DNA from: Phascolarctos cinereus
Taxonomy: Eukaryota; Chordata; Mammalia; Diprotodontia; Phascolarctidae
Assembly (NCBI RefSeq): GCF_002099425.1
Contig: NW_018344004.1
Coordinates: 6,483,001 to 6,547,000, forward strand
DNA: 64,000 nucleotides
Direction of reading: 5' to 3'
Shown here: in pieces, positions 11,251 through 24,075 of the stretch
Layout of the letters: each line of letters starts with the position of its first letter
Position numbering within the stretch: the first letter of the stretch is position 1
Translations under genes and position numbers: made by a program
Notes under the pieces: generated by a model
What the model was told of the DNA's origin: nothing
Database searches by the model: none
The model's input: the letters and a program-made list of their open reading frames with translations, nothing else

Positions 11251-12000
11251 CCACTTTTAATCTCAGTTTCAGCCTTGGTATAATTTAGTTCTTAGTTATA
11301 GTCTTTTTTATTATTTGACAAAGATCTTTCATTCAGGGTAACAATAGTTAACTTAATATTTATAGATGGACTAAAACTTTATAATTCTTGGTAATCCTTC
11401 TCCTCATAAGTCTAATATAGTCACTGTAGAGGTTGAATGTGTCACACATGACTTGGATCATTTTACATTATTCTTAATTCCATGTTCTATCAGAGCTAAA
11501 GAATGTACAACCTAGTGCAACTCTACTGATGATGAGACACTTCACAGTTATCTAAGTTGGTTTGTGAAAAATAAACTTATTCTGTCCCTGCAATTGTACT
11601 AAACAACATTTTTTTTCCAACATAACAGAATCTGCCATAATAACCAATGGCTGAATATTAATCTGACAAAATAACCTTTGAGAACCCAGAATCATATCCA
11701 CATAGTGATAAAACCCTGTAACAGAAATTTCTGTCAGTTTAAGACAGTTTAATTCCCATCATGGTAGGAAGATGACCTTGAGACTCAAAGGCTAAGCCTT
11801 CAGAGTATAAGTTTATCCAGTTCCTGCCACATTGGTAAAGCTTCATGTATGAACATCTGCTCCTTTAAAAATTAGACAAGTCACTAATTTCACTGATAGA
11901 ACAATCAAAAGAGATTATACATAGTTTCTGTGGTTCTTCAGGGATGAGATTCTGGCTTAAAATAAGAAAGGTATATTGATCATATATTTCTCTTCCCCAC
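11250..12000. other. No feature recognised
   Basis: AT-rich sequence without a repeat family or open frame that I can support. Confidence 0.35.
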
Positions 12001-12962
12001 CCCCTTTTAAAATATTAATCATTTATTTTTTAACATTTTCTTTTAAATTTTGAAATCCAGATTCTCTCATCTCCTCCAACTCCTTCCACCATCCACTGAG
12101 AAGGCAAACAATATATTAATTATATATGTGAAACCATGCAAAACATTTTCATGTCAGACATATCACTAAAAAATAAGAAAACAATACTTCAACTTGCAAT
12201 CGTAGCTAATTAATTTGCTTTGTATATGACAGCAGTTTTTATCCTGAGTCCTTTGTAATTGTCTTGGATTATTGTATTGATCAGAGTGGCCAACTCCTTC
12301 ACAGTTGAGCATCATTACAACATTACTGTTAATATGCACAATGCTATCTTGGTTCGTTTCACTTCGCTTTGCATCCATTCATTAAGCCTTGCCATGTTTC
12401 TTTGTTTTTTTCTTCCTAGAAACCTCCATCCTCATTTCTTTTAGCACAATAATAACCATCACAGTCATATCTTACTTACATCACAACATGCTTAGTCATT
12501 CCCAAATTGATGAGCATCCCTTAAATTTCCGATAATTTTCCACAATAAAAAGAACTGCTATAAATGTTTTTGTATGTATAGGCCATTTCTCTTTTCCTTT
12601 GATCTCTTTGGGGGTACAGATCTAGAAGTGGTATTAGTGGGTCAAGTGGCATGCACAATTGTACATAATTTTGGGTGTATTTCCAAATTTTTCTCTAGAC
12701 TGGTTGAATCAGTTCACAATTCTATGAACAGTGAATTAGTGTTCCTATTTTTCCATATCACCTCTAATATTTGTCATATTCTTTTTCTGTCATATTATCC
12801 AATCTTATAGATGTGAAGTGGCAACTTAGCATTGTAATATGCATTTCTCTAACTGATAGTGATTTAGATCATTTTATATAACTCTAAGTAGCTTTGATTT
12901 CTTCTGAAAACTGCCTGTTCAAATATTTGGTCACTGAAGACTTTATCAGAGAAACTTGCTGT

Positions 12963-12965
<3 letters not shown>

Positions 12966-13019
<54 letters not shown>
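12966..13019. repeat. (TA)n microsatellite at an L1 internal junction
   Basis: About 27 TA units lying exactly where the ORF2 C-terminal part of the surrounding minus-strand L1 meets the endonuclease part. Confidence 0.95.
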
Positions 13020-13020
<1 letters not shown>

Positions 13021-13764
13021 CTTCATTATCTATGAAATCTTCTAGGAAAATATAGTTCCCTTGATTATTTCTTTCAATTAGGCCTATTTTAGCTTTTTCT
13101 TTGCTTAGATCATGATTGCAACCTCTGCATTCTTGAATTCAGCTGCAGTATAATAGGCTTTGCTGCAGACCTCATTTCAACTCTGTGTCTTTTTGTCCCA
13201 AAGGTGTCTCTTGTATGCAAAATATTGTTGGATTCTAGTTTCAAATCCCTTTTGCTATCTGCTTTAATTTTATAGGTTAGCTCATCCCATTCACATTCAC
13301 AGTTATGATCACTAATCACATTTCCTTCCATCTCATTTTCCTGTTTATCTTACTCTCTCTTTTTTTAAATTCTGTTTCTATTCAAAAGTCTGTCTTGGTC
13401 CTAACCACTCACTACCTTCCCCAATCTGCTCTCTCCCTTATCATTGTTCCTCATGTCCCTCATCCCCTTTCTCTCCTATTGGGTAAAATCGATTTCTGTG
13501 CCCAATTGAGTGTAAGTATATGTTTTTCCCTATTTGAACAAATTCCATAGTGGTTGTGGTTTAAATATGGGCTGACAACCACCCGTTTCCCCCTCCACTA
13601 TAAAAGTTGTTTTTTGCATGCCTCCTTTATGTGAGAAAAGTTGCCCCATTCTATGTTTTCTCAGTTCATCAACCTTTCTTATCCTTATATTCTTTTTTGG
13701 AGATTATCCCAACATAGTTGACTTGCACTCCTGCCTTCTGTCTATGAAGGCTTCTCCCCCCCAT

Positions 13765-13802
13765 ATGTAATAATAATAATAATAACAATAATAATGATAA
13801 TA
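13765..13802. repeat. (AAT)n microsatellite
   Basis: Short AAT/AAC trinucleotide run inside the inter-ORF spacer of the minus-strand L1. Confidence 0.85.
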
Positions 13803-15765
13803 GTTCTTAGAAGTTATATGTATCATCTTCCAGTATATGAATGTCAGCAGTTTAACTTTATTCAATTCCTTATGATTACTTTTTCAGGTTTACCTTTTTA
13901 TCCTTCTCTTTAGTCTTCCGTTTGAATGTCATTTTTTTTTTATTCAACTCTGGTCTTTTCATTAGGAATACTTCAAAGTTATCTATTTCACTAAATTTAT
14001 TTTTTCCCCTGAAGGATTTTACTCATTTAAACTGGCTAGGTTATTGTCGTTTATAATCCTAGGTCCTTTAATTTCTCACATATCATATTACAAATTTTCC
14101 ACTCCTTTAATGTAGAAGCCACTAAATGTTCTGTTATCCTTATTGTGCCTCCACATTACTTCAATCTTTTCTTTCTGGCTGCCTGCAATATTTTCTCCTT
14201 ACCGTGAGAGCTCTGGAATTTGGCTCTAATATTCATTGGAGTTTTTATTTTGGGATATCATTTAAGAAGTGACCAATGGATTCTTTCCATTTCTCTTTTA
14301 CCCTCAGCATCAAAGGTTTCAGGGCAGTTTTCCTTGATAATTTCTTAAAATATTGTGTCTGGGCTCTTTCTTTGCGCATGACTTTTAGATAATTCAAAAA
14401 TTCTTAAATTATCTCTCCTCCATCTATTCTCCAGGTAATTTCTTCTCACAATGTGATAGCTCACATTTTCTTCAATCTTTTCATTTTTTTACTTTGTTTT
14501 ATTGTTGTTGCTGTTTACGGAGCCATTAACGTTTACTTATCTAATTCTACTTTTAAAGGAATTATTTTCTTGAGTTTAGATTTTATATCTCTTTTTCTAT
14601 TTGGTCAATTTTGCTTTTTAAGTTCTTTTTTTAATGGGTTTTCAGCTTCTTTTTTATTTGGCATACTCTGCTTTTAATGAAGTTCTTTTTGTCAATGAAT
14701 TTTTGTGCCTCTTTACCATTATGCCAATTTTCTTTTTTAAAGTGATATTTTCTTCAGTATTTTTTGGCTCCGGTTTTTACCAACCTGTTAATTCTCTTTT
14801 CATAATTTTCTTCATCACTCTCAATTCTTTCTCCAGTTTTCCTCTACCACTTTTATCTCTTTCTTTAACTCTTGCAAGAATTCTTGTTGGGCCTGGGTCC
14901 AAATAGCATTTGTCTTTGAGGCTTTGCTTTTAGGTTTTTTCACATTGCTATCTTCTTTTAAGTTTATGTCTTGGTCTTTCCTCTCACTGTAATAGTGTTT
15001 TATGATGAAAGTTCTATTGTTGTTTCCTCATTTTTTTTCAGCCTATTCCTTCATTTTGAACTTTATTTTAAAGTTTGGCTCTGCTCAGCTGAGTGTGGGA
15101 AGGCACTGTACCAAGCTTTAGCCTTTTCATGCTGTTGTTTTCAAAGATAGTTCAGGGTGTCTGCAAATTTTAGGTGCTTTCAAGGTAGTGTTATCCTGGC
15201 AAAGGTGTGTCACTGTTCTCCTGATCTGTACTCTGATCTTTTTCCAGGAGGGGTCCCTATTCCCACGAAACTGAAAGTGTTAGCCATCCTTTTGGCCCTG
15301 TACTTTGATCAGCATCCCTGCTCACTTGTCCCTTATCATAAGCACCCCTCTCCACCCTGGAAATGTGACCCAGAACTGCTTATGGGCAAGAGAATTGACA
15401 ATCAGTCTCAGCTAAACCCAGTGCCAGCAAAGAGTTCTCTGTAATATTTCTGATCAGTTTTCTGAACCCTTTACCATTTCTGGACTTAAATACACTGAAA
15501 ATACTACTGCTTCTGCTGCTGCTTTTGTTGCAACTACTTCCAAGGCCCAATGTTATTATAACTGCTGTACTCCATTGTCTGTTCCTTCCCTGCCCAATGT
15601 TACAGACCTCTTCTGTCAACCTCTGAAAAAATGTCTCTCCCTGACCTTTTGCTGTCTCTGCCACTCCAAAATTTTGAGACATTATTTTAAAGTTGTTTGG
15701 AAGGTGATGTTGTGAGAGTTCAGTTGGGTCCTACCCTGCACTCTACTATCTTGGCTTCCATTTTC

Positions 15766-17097
15766 CATCTGTTTCAAGCTATGAAATTGCAACAGAGGAG
15801 TTTGTCAATTTTGGGGGGGAGTGATTTGATGCAGTTACAGTAAGTACTATGTTTCTGAGAACATTATTAAATAAAAATTCTAGGAAATGATATTTTAGGT
15901 ATTCTCCATTCTGGTAACCAAGACTGACATGTCTGCCAATTATCTACTATTTGCTATTACCGGGTCTGAAAGGAAGCTACAATAAATTGGTATTCTTAAT
16001 TTATGAAAAGAGAAAAGAAAAAATAAAGAAATTAGATTGATCAAGAGATATTCTAAATATTCCTGACCCAGTGGCTTAAGATTCTATGGGCCAAATGGAG
16101 AACTTTCCTCTTCTTATATTGGTTCTCTTTACACCTCAACACCACATAACCTTCATCATTTCCAAACCTGAGCCACAGGGCAATAGCTATTTTTACTAAA
16201 TCATAATACCTTTTAAACAACATCAAACATTGAACATCCATTATCCATCATTCCTATGACAAGCCAGATAAAAGAAATTTTTTATTAAACTTGAACCACT
16301 CGTTCTGGAATTCTTAGACAGGTAGAAAGTAAATGTCAACCCAGGGGGGATTTTTTTCAACACTGGACTTAGCTTGACAATAATTTTGATGTTATAGATC
16401 TCATTGGAAATAGGTCTCTGTCCACAAAGGAATATTAAATTCTCACCCCACCACACAAACTTAGGACAAGTTATTTAATTATGGTTTGTACAATAAGTCT
16501 CTTCAATAACTTCATTTAAAGCAGGAAAATATTGCTTATGGAGTAAATTACAGAAAATTTCATATAGCATTATGCATAATAACTAATTATATCAAAAAAA
16601 TCTAGCATGATTAATAACATCATAATGAATTCCATATGAGTTAATAATGATTGGCCACTTCTTTAAGTTTTAATAGCTCCATCTGTCACAATGCACTAAA
16701 AATAATTCATTATAGAATACATAATTTTGCATGTGACTGAGATATCTAAAAACTTCTATTACTCAAGCTATATATGGATCTGAATAAGGAACTAACTATT
16801 CAGTGAACTTATGAATGGGTGTAGGGTCTGATCTGATCCCCACTTTTTAACTCCCTAAGTTGAAATACTACCACATTTCCAGGTTGATTCAAAGTATACC
16901 CACAGGACTGACAGGTGGGGGAGAACCAAATGAATTAATTTATTATATGTCACAGGCATATTATTAATTTTATAGATGGATGGAAAGCAACATTGTAAAA
17001 AAACAACATTTTTCCCTAGAATCCCAATAATTTTCTTGGTCCTGAAATAAATTTCTTTACATCAAAGGTGTTTATATTATTTAGTGAGTAATTAATG
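15766..17097. other. No feature recognised
   Basis: AT-rich; only short shadow frames. I see nothing that I can name. Confidence 0.4.
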
Positions 17098-17225
17098 AGA
17101 GCCAGATTGGCATTGTGAGAAGTCTGACAGTGTTGGCAATAAATCAGAGGTTCAAGGCTTGCTTGTGACATACATTAGCTATATGACCTTTGGCAAATCA
17201 CGGAACTTATTATTGACCTTCAAAT
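17098..17225 (+). mobile_element. MIR/THER fragment
   Basis: CATTGTGAGAAGTCTGACAG, GAGGTTCAAGGCTTGC and TTAGCTATATGACCTTTGGC correspond to the tRNA-like head and CORE start of MIR ('tagctgtgtgaccttgggc'). Confidence 0.6.
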
Positions 17226-18300
17226 ATGTTCTTAAGACTATAAGTTGCTTATATCTGTATATCTATACAAATGAAAGGAGAATTCACATGCAAAATTCTC
17301 TACAGGAATGAAAAGACATATCCAAAACAAAATAAATTTTAAAAAGTTAATATTTAACTGAAGTCCTAATATCTGTTGTTGACCAAGTTTCACTCCATAG
17401 TCAGTTTACTCACCCTTATAACCTATTCTATCACAATATAATTCATTATGAATATATGTGTGTATTTTTACATATATGTATGTATGTGTATATATATACA
17501 CATTTTTATTTTTAAAATGATTGTAATATTAATAGTCAGTCATTAATTAAACTTTACATCAAAATGTTTAAAATTAAATGATTGTATTTTACTCTTTATA
17601 AATCTGCAATAGGATTCTTTCATTCTTTGTGAATTATTATTATAATACTAACTGTTGTATGCTATTTTCTTCAATTTTTCCTTTTTAAATATTTACTTTT
17701 CATTTTTCATTCACAGAGCTAAGTCTAAAATAGAGACAGCTATGAATAGAAAGAGACAGAGAAACAGGGACAAAGACTGAGAGACAGTCACAGAGACAAT
17801 GATACAAAAAAAAAAGAATGGGAAAACAAGAAGAGAGAAGAAGGAGAGAAGAGAGAGGGACAAGAATCCCTAGAGGGATAGGGGGAGGGAGAAAAAATTT
17901 ACAAGAAAGAAAAATCATCTTTAGTAGTAACTTGAAAAAATCACTATATTATGAGATTGAAGTTTTTTGGAAATCACAACAAACTGTAACTGGTAATAAC
18001 ACAAATTTTATCCAATTTAATAGAATATGCTAGGGATCAAACAGAACAACACAAGGAAAATTGTTGGCCTCTCAGTTGGAATACATTTCATTCATTGTTG
18101 GCAATTTTCAAAACCTATTTTAGTTGCCATAAATACCTAAATACTTAACCTAACATAGCTGTCAGTTTTACAACCATGTCTATTTGAGACACAACCAGAC
18201 AATGGTAGTACATAATGCATAGTAATGTGTCATACATCCTGAAGAGACAATAAATGTGAATTAATACTAATACTAAATCTTTTATAAGATGACTCTGTTT
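17226..18300. other. No gene; GA-rich tract at about 17725-17920
   Basis: Mostly AT-rich. A purine-rich GA tract lies near 17725-17920. The two opposite-strand frames across it (17700-17918 and 17818-18033) are compositional. A small TA/TG cluster is near 17455-17505. Confidence 0.5.
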
Positions 18301-18301
18301 C

Positions 18302-18303
18302 AT

Positions 18304-18336
<33 letters not shown>

Positions 18337-18345
18337 ACACACATA
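18302..18345. repeat. (CA)n microsatellite at the tail of an L1
   Basis: About 20 CA units directly beyond the 3' end of the minus-strand L1 at 18346-21700, where its poly(A) tail should be. Tail-derived microsatellites are common at LINE ends. Confidence 0.9.
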
Positions 18346-20092
18346 GTTTTCAACAGTCACTTTTATGAGATTTTGAATTCTAATTTTTCTGCCTCCTTTC
18401 TGTCCCCTCCTCCCCAAAATGACATGCAATCTGATACAGGCTATACATGTGGACTCATATTAAACATATTTTCATATTAGTCATGTTCTAAAAGAAGAAA
18501 TTAGAACAAAAGGATAAAAACATGATAAAGAAAAAAAAAGAAAGAGAAAGTAGTATGCTATGATCTGCATTGAGACTCCATAATTCTTTCTCTGGATGTG
18601 GATAGCATTTTCCATTGTGAATCTTTTGGAATTTTTTTAGATCATTGCATTGCTGAGAAGAGCTAAATCTATCAGTATTGGTCATCACACAATGCTGCTG
18701 TTGCTATGTACAATATTTTCCTGTTTGTGCTCAGTTCATTCAGCATCAATTCCTGTAAGTCTTTCTAGGTTTTTCTGAAGTCAGCCTGTTCATCATTTCT
18801 TATAGCACAATAGTATTCCATCACATTCATATACCACAACTTGTTCAGCCATTCCCCAATTGATGGGAATACCCTCAACTTCCAATTTTTTGCCACCACA
18901 AAAAGATCTGCTATAAATATTTTTGTACATGTGGGTCCTTTCCTCTTTTTATGAACACTTTGGGATACAGACCTAGTAGTGGTATTGCTGGGTCAAATGA
19001 TATGCACAGTTTTATAGCCCTTTGGGGATAGGTCCAAATTCCTCTCCAGAATGGTTGGATCAGTTCACAACTCTATCAACAAGGCATTAGTGCTCCTATT
19101 TCCCCACATCTTCTCTGACACTTGCCATTTTCCTGTTTTGTCCTCTTGGACAATCTGATAGGTGTGATGTGGTACCTCATAGTTGTTTTGATTTGTAATT
19201 CTCTAAAGAATATTGATTTAGAGCATTTTTCATATGACTTTAGATAGCTTTAATTTCTTCATCTGAAAACTGCCTGTTCATAACCTTTGACCATTTATCT
19301 ATTGGGTAATGACTTGTATTCTTATAAATTTTACTTAATTTTCTGTTCATTTTAGAAATGAGGCCTTTCTGCTTCCTTTCTAATCTTGACATTTGGTTCA
19401 TCTGATACATTTTCTTATTTTTTCTAGCTCATCAAAATAATTTTGGTAGTTTGATTGGTATGACACTGAATAAGTAAATTAATATGGGTAGAATTGCCAT
19501 TTTCATTTTGAGTTTGGTCTACCCATGAACAATTGATAGTTTTTCAATTGTTTAGATCTAATTGTATTTTTATGAGAAGTTTTTTTTTTTTTAATACTGT
19601 TCATATTGTTCCTGGGTTTGTCTTGGTAAGTAGATTCCCAAATATTTCATATTGTCTACAGTTATTTTAAACGAATTTTCTCTTTTTATTTCTTGCTCTT
19701 GGGTTTTGTTGGTAATATATAGAAATGCCAATTATTTATGTGTGTTTATTTCATATACCACAACTTTGTTAAACTTGTTAATTGCTTCAAGTATTTTTTA
19801 GTTGAATCTCTAGGATTCTCTACATATACCATTGGCTCATCAGCAAAGAGTGATAGCTTTGTTTCCTCATTGCCTATCCTAATTCCTTTGATTTTTTCTC
19901 TTCTTTTGTTGCTAAAGCCAAAGTATTTCTAATGCAATTTTGAATAATAGTGGTGATAATGGGCATCCTTGTTTCACTCCAGATCTTATTGGGAATGCTT
20001 CTACTTTATCCTCTTTATATGTAATGATTGGTGCCGGTTTTTGATAATGCTTATCATTTTAAGGAAAATTCCATTTATTCCTGTGTGCTCCA

Positions 20093-20769
20093 GTTTTTCT
20101 TATTTTTAAAACAATTCAATTTTATTATTATTCAATTAAGTATTGTAATACATATTATACAAGAACATGATTTGGCTCTGTTCCTTTGGTATACTGTAGA
20201 TAGCATTTTCTATCTAAATTTTACTCAGACTGTATTTTACCACAATGTGTTAACTCAAATTAAGATATACTCACAAGCACACAAAGCAGCATATTATGTA
20301 CTCTTTATTCTTCAGAGTGTCATTTAAACAGCTTATGCTCTTTATATGAGAAATTGCATCTCATTATACCTCTTCTTTACCTGTCTACTAGATTCTAGAA
20401 CCTAGAACATGGCTTTGTTCTGTGAATAAGGGAGTATAATAGTATGTCTGTACTCATCAATGTATATTAGAAAAATGTAAAAGGCTGGCTTGCATTTAAA
20501 CTTTTCTGATTGCAAATACGTGAATATTTCAATAGAATGTCACATAGAGTTTTATCTCTAGTGCGTATATGTGTATAATTTGACTAACTTATATGAACTT
20601 GACCTTTTTTAAATGATAAAATATAGATCCTTGAGTTTCCTACCTATGGGAAATTTTTGGTTTTAACTCAACACTGAAGTTTCAGTAGAATATGGTGCCA
20701 TTTTAATAGTGCATTTTCTGACAGTTCATTTCCTGCTAACAGGTCATAATGATTGCACTGGAATGGTTT
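20093..20769 (-). mobile_element. Non-L1 segment attached to SINE; candidate 3' transduction
   Basis: About 675 bp that is not L1, lying inside the minus-strand L1 between its CTCCAGT (about 20085-20091) and its TTTTTAATAGG (from about 20940). Read on the minus strand it starts right after the tail of the SINE at 20770-20929 and ends in an A-rich run preceded by AATAAA (plus-strand TTTATT near 20120). The flanks CCAGTTTTT and TCAGTTTGT are candidate duplications of one insertion. An independent repeat later hit by the SINE remains possible. Confidence 0.45.
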
Positions 20770-20929
20770 CTTTTTTGTTTGTTTGTTTGTTTTATGAGGA
20801 AATTGGGGTTAAGTGACTTGCCCAGAGTCATACGGCTAGTGAGTGTTATGTGTCTGAGGTCAGATTTGAACTAAGGTGCTCCTGATCCCAGGGCTTGTGC
20901 TGTATCCACTGTGCCACCTAGCTGCCCCT
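20770..20929 (-). mobile_element. tRNA-derived marsupial SINE (WSINE1-like)
   Basis: On the plus strand it reads AAGTGACTTGCCCAGAGTCA, CTAGTGAGTGTTATGTGTCT, GATTTGAAC, and ends CTGTGCCACCTAGCTGCCCC, the reverse complement of the GGGGCAGCTAGGTGGC head. Its tail is (AAAC)n (plus strand GTTTGTTTGTTT). It lacks the RTE-type tail. Confidence 0.9.
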
Positions 20930-21699
20930 CAGTTTGTGTTTTTAATAGGAATGGATGTTTTGAATAGGAATGGGTGTTATATTTTGTAGAAAGCTTTTTT
21001 TTGAATCTTTTGAGATAATCATATGATTTCTGTTGGTTTTATTATTGATATGGTCAATTATTCTTATAGTTTTCTTAATAATCCTGCATTCCTGGTATAA
21101 ATCCCACCTGGTAATAGTGTATTATCTTCCTGATAAGTTTCTGTAATCTATTTACTTATAATTTATTTAAAATTCTTGTATCAATATTCATTAGGAAAAT
21201 TGGTCTATAATTTTATTTCTCTGTTTTGGCTCTTCCTGGTTTAGGCATCAACATCATATTTATGTCATAAAAGGAATTTGGTAGGACTCCATGTATTTTT
21301 CAAGATAATTTATATCATATTGTAATTAAGTATCTTTCAAATATTTGGTATAATTCACTTACAAATCCATTTCACCTTTCAGAATTTTTTTCTTTGGGAG
21401 TTCAATTATGTCTTGTTTTTATTTTTCTAAAATGGGTTTATTTAAGTATTTCTTTCCTCTTCTGTAAATGTGGGCAATTTATACTTTTGTAAATATTCAT
21501 ACATTTCACTGATTGTTAGATTTATTGGCATAAAGCTGCACAAAATGGGCCCTATTTATTGCTTTAATTTCCTCTTCATTGATGGTGAATTCATCCTTTT
21601 AATTTTTGGTACTAGTAATTTGGTCTTCTTTCTTTTTTAATATTATTAACAAAAGGTCTGTCTATTTTATTTTTGTGTTGTTCTCCATAAAACTGCCTC

Positions 21700-22088
21700 T
21701 TAGGCTTGGTAAGGCATAGTAATCTTGATCTCAGAGAAAGTGTTAAGAATAAAATGGATTTAATTTAAAAAAAAGAGAAACTACACTACACATCAGCCAT
21801 ATTTATCAACCTTGTTTTCTACTATTTAAAACAACCAGAGAGTGTAATGTGTGACTATTGCTGCAGTGCAGTAAATGATGAATTAGTGGGCTTGAAAAAA
21901 TATGGAAAGACTTGGACTTATAAAGGAAGAGGTTATCCACCCTCAGAGAAACAGAGGATAAATATAGTACGGTCTTGCATAGATGCAAATGATACATATG
22001 TTTATATGTACTATGATTATCAATATCTAAACATGGGTTTGTGCAAATGCATTTATGTAGGGGTATATGTGTGTAACCTATATACTGT
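21700..22088. other. No gene supported
   Basis: The plus-strand frame 21847-22176 runs through ordinary sequence into a TATG microsatellite; it has no recognisable domain and no coding context. Confidence 0.4.
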
Positions 22089-22089
22089 G

Positions 22090-22104
22090 TGTATAATGTG
22101 TGTA

Positions 22105-22140
<36 letters not shown>

Positions 22141-22175
22141 TGTATATATATTATATACATATACATACACATATA
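22090..22175. repeat. (GTAT)n microsatellite
   Basis: Tetranucleotide GTAT run flanked by TATA-rich sequence. Confidence 0.9.
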
Positions 22176-22841
22176 ATCATTGTGTGTCCCCAGATTGCTG
22201 ATAATATGTGGAATTTTGAAATATTCCTAACCAAGGGAAGGATTAGTGGCAGGGGACTAGATTTTGTAAGTTACTTTTTGTTACTAGTTTTCTTAGCAAA
22301 ATGTATTTTGACATAGTTTTTGCCCAGGCCTTCTTTATTCATATTTACCCACAATGGTCTCTGGAGATATTCCCTCAAACAATGCTTATTGTTACCTCCC
22401 CCTACACCATGCCAAATAAACTCTTATACTTTGCAAAGTCTAAATAATTATCCACGATGAAAAAACCCTGTTGATGATGGTTGTGATACAGGCTGGTGCA
22501 ACATCAGGTCTGTTTTAAGAGAGTTTTTCAACTGGTAGGACCAGCCAACGCATGAGTCTCAGTGATGTAGCATGCAGTGACTATATCACTTACATGCCAA
22601 TATGAGGCATCGGAGTAAGACATGATTGAGATATCATGAGAAAAAGAAATCTTATTTTAAAGAAGTGAGAATATAGAAAGCAGGATTTATTTCTAATGAA
22701 GCCAGCAGAACAAATGAAGTAATAGAAAGAATGAAATACCTGGCCAAACTTGGGGGAAGTAGGAAAGTTAAGAGATTGTTCCACTAAAGAGGAAACGACA
22801 CCTAATTATTTTGGACAAAGATATCTGTAAACACACATACA
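22176..22841. other. No feature recognised
   Basis: No sustained frame or repeat family identified. Confidence 0.4.
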
Positions 22842-22889
22842 AAGATTGTTGGAATGATATAGATATATCTATATCATTCCAACAATCTT
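22842..22889. repeat. Perfect 48-bp palindrome (24-bp arms, no spacer)
   Basis: The left arm begins AAGATTGTTGGAATGATATA and the right arm ends TATATCATTCCAACAATCTT; the centre is AGATA|TATCT. All 24 pairs match. Only the innermost bases are low-complexity, so this is not simply a TA repeat. The symmetry does not extend outward. Confidence 0.97.
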
Positions 22890-23984
22890 CCTAAATATAT
22901 GTATATGTTATAGATGTCTATCTATAATATTTATAGATATATTTATATCTACATTTATCCATCTGTAGATAGTGTATATATCTATATATTATATGCATAC
23001 ATAAATATATATACTGTAGAAATAAATTGGTGAGCTACTACAATAGGCTTTAGGAAGTTCCTTACATGCCCATTATTTTATAATAAATAAAAAATACATA
23101 AGTATTTAAAGGAGAAGATATGAACCTTTCTATTAGAAAGACAACTTTTTGCCTCATCTTTTTTTGCATATGTATATGTGTGTGTGATTTTTTAAACTTT
23201 GCACAGAGAACTCAAAATAACTTTTGAATCTATTTTATTGAAGAAATGTAATTTTGTTTCTCAAAATAGTTGCTTTTGAGTTATAGAGGCTCATGTCAAT
23301 ACAGCATTCATTAAATTGAGACTTAGATTGCAGAAACATTTTGTTCTACATGATAGCCCATTTACTTTAAATTTCATTGTACTAAGTTTTACTTCTTTAA
23401 AATAATGGGTAATATAACTGTTCTTCACAATGAATAAGTATATTAATTCTTGGACAAATCAAGCCAGCTAGTTTTCCTGCTTGATCCTCTTAGAATTTCA
23501 ATGAATCTAATTTTACTTTAAAATAAAGGACATTGCTAATGTATACAGCAATGAATGAATGTGCTAATTATGGGTAATACATACATTTTATTGAAATCTG
23601 GATGTCTACACTTGTCAGTTGCCCACAAAATATGTTATATTCATTTGAATTATATACTTCCACATATATGTTAATTAATTATTCATTCATCTTATTAGTA
23701 TTTTAAAAATGGACTTTTCAACAAGATTAAAATTATTTTTGTGGAGAGAAGATGCCATATTAGCAATAAAATTATAATCAACTTTGCCAATAATTGATTA
23801 TATATTTAGAAAATTTTTCTCTCTATTTAAAAATGTATACATGTTGTAATCTAGCAATTCCTAAGGAGTAAAGAGAGTGAGTACAAATAGGAAACAAACA
23901 ACCACATAAATGCAAATTATTTTTATGAGTAAAGTAGGTAGACATTTTTTACTAGGTAATCAATTGCCATAAATAATAACTGAT
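22890..23984. other. No gene; short TATC/TATA-rich region at about 22895-23020
   Basis: AT-rich; no family recognised beyond the TATC-like tract next to the palindrome. Confidence 0.4.
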
Positions 23985-24075
23985 AATAAGAACTAGAATT
24001 GTATAGGCCCTTACATTTTGTGAAATATTTTACAGTTATTCCCTTAAATATACTGATATGACATTTTATCAATAA
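23985..24075 (+). mobile_element. MIR fragment
   Basis: GAATTGTATAGGCCCTTACA, TTTGTGAAATATTTTACAG and a TTATTCCCTTAAAT block follow the order of the MIR middle part, with weak similarity. Confidence 0.35.

Larger units (their letters stand above)
12010..15765 (-). mobile_element. L1 LINE with 5' end, reverse transcriptase region deleted (HAL1-like)
   Basis: Read on the minus strand, the 5' tip is AAGCCAAGATAGT (15745-15757), followed by 5' UTR to about 14900, ORF1 (about 13850-14900, with the 'TATTTTCTCCTTACCGTGAG' and 'GGCAGTTTTCCTTGATAATT' plus-strand signatures of its RNA-binding domains), a pyrimidine-rich inter-ORF spacer (about 13350-13850) and the first part of ORF2 (endonuclease, about 13030-13340). 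It then jumps, across a (TA)n microsatellite at 12966-13019, to the ORF2 C-terminus and 3' UTR (12010-12960). The endonuclease C-terminal part, the reverse transcriptase and the following region, more than 2 kb, are missing. Many stops in all frames. Half-L1 (HAL1) elements with this outline are known in mammals. Confidence 0.85.
18346..21700 (-). mobile_element. 5'-truncated L1 LINE, interrupted at about 20093-20930
   Basis: The 3' UTR (about 18346-18600) is followed by ORF2 read backwards: C-terminal domain (18600-19340), the post-RT segment, then the RT fingers and palm (19440-21690). The palm motif usually FADD reads FADEPMVY around 19825-19860, so the second catalytic aspartate is replaced. 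The element stops at about 21700, upstream of which no endonuclease or ORF1 is present, so it is an ordinary 5' truncation. A SINE-headed segment interrupts it. Multiple stops; inactive. Confidence 0.88.

Noticed and set aside
22090-22175. Regularly spaced short repeats considered as a CRISPR-like array
   Set aside because: Plain GTAT microsatellite without spacers, in a vertebrate genome.
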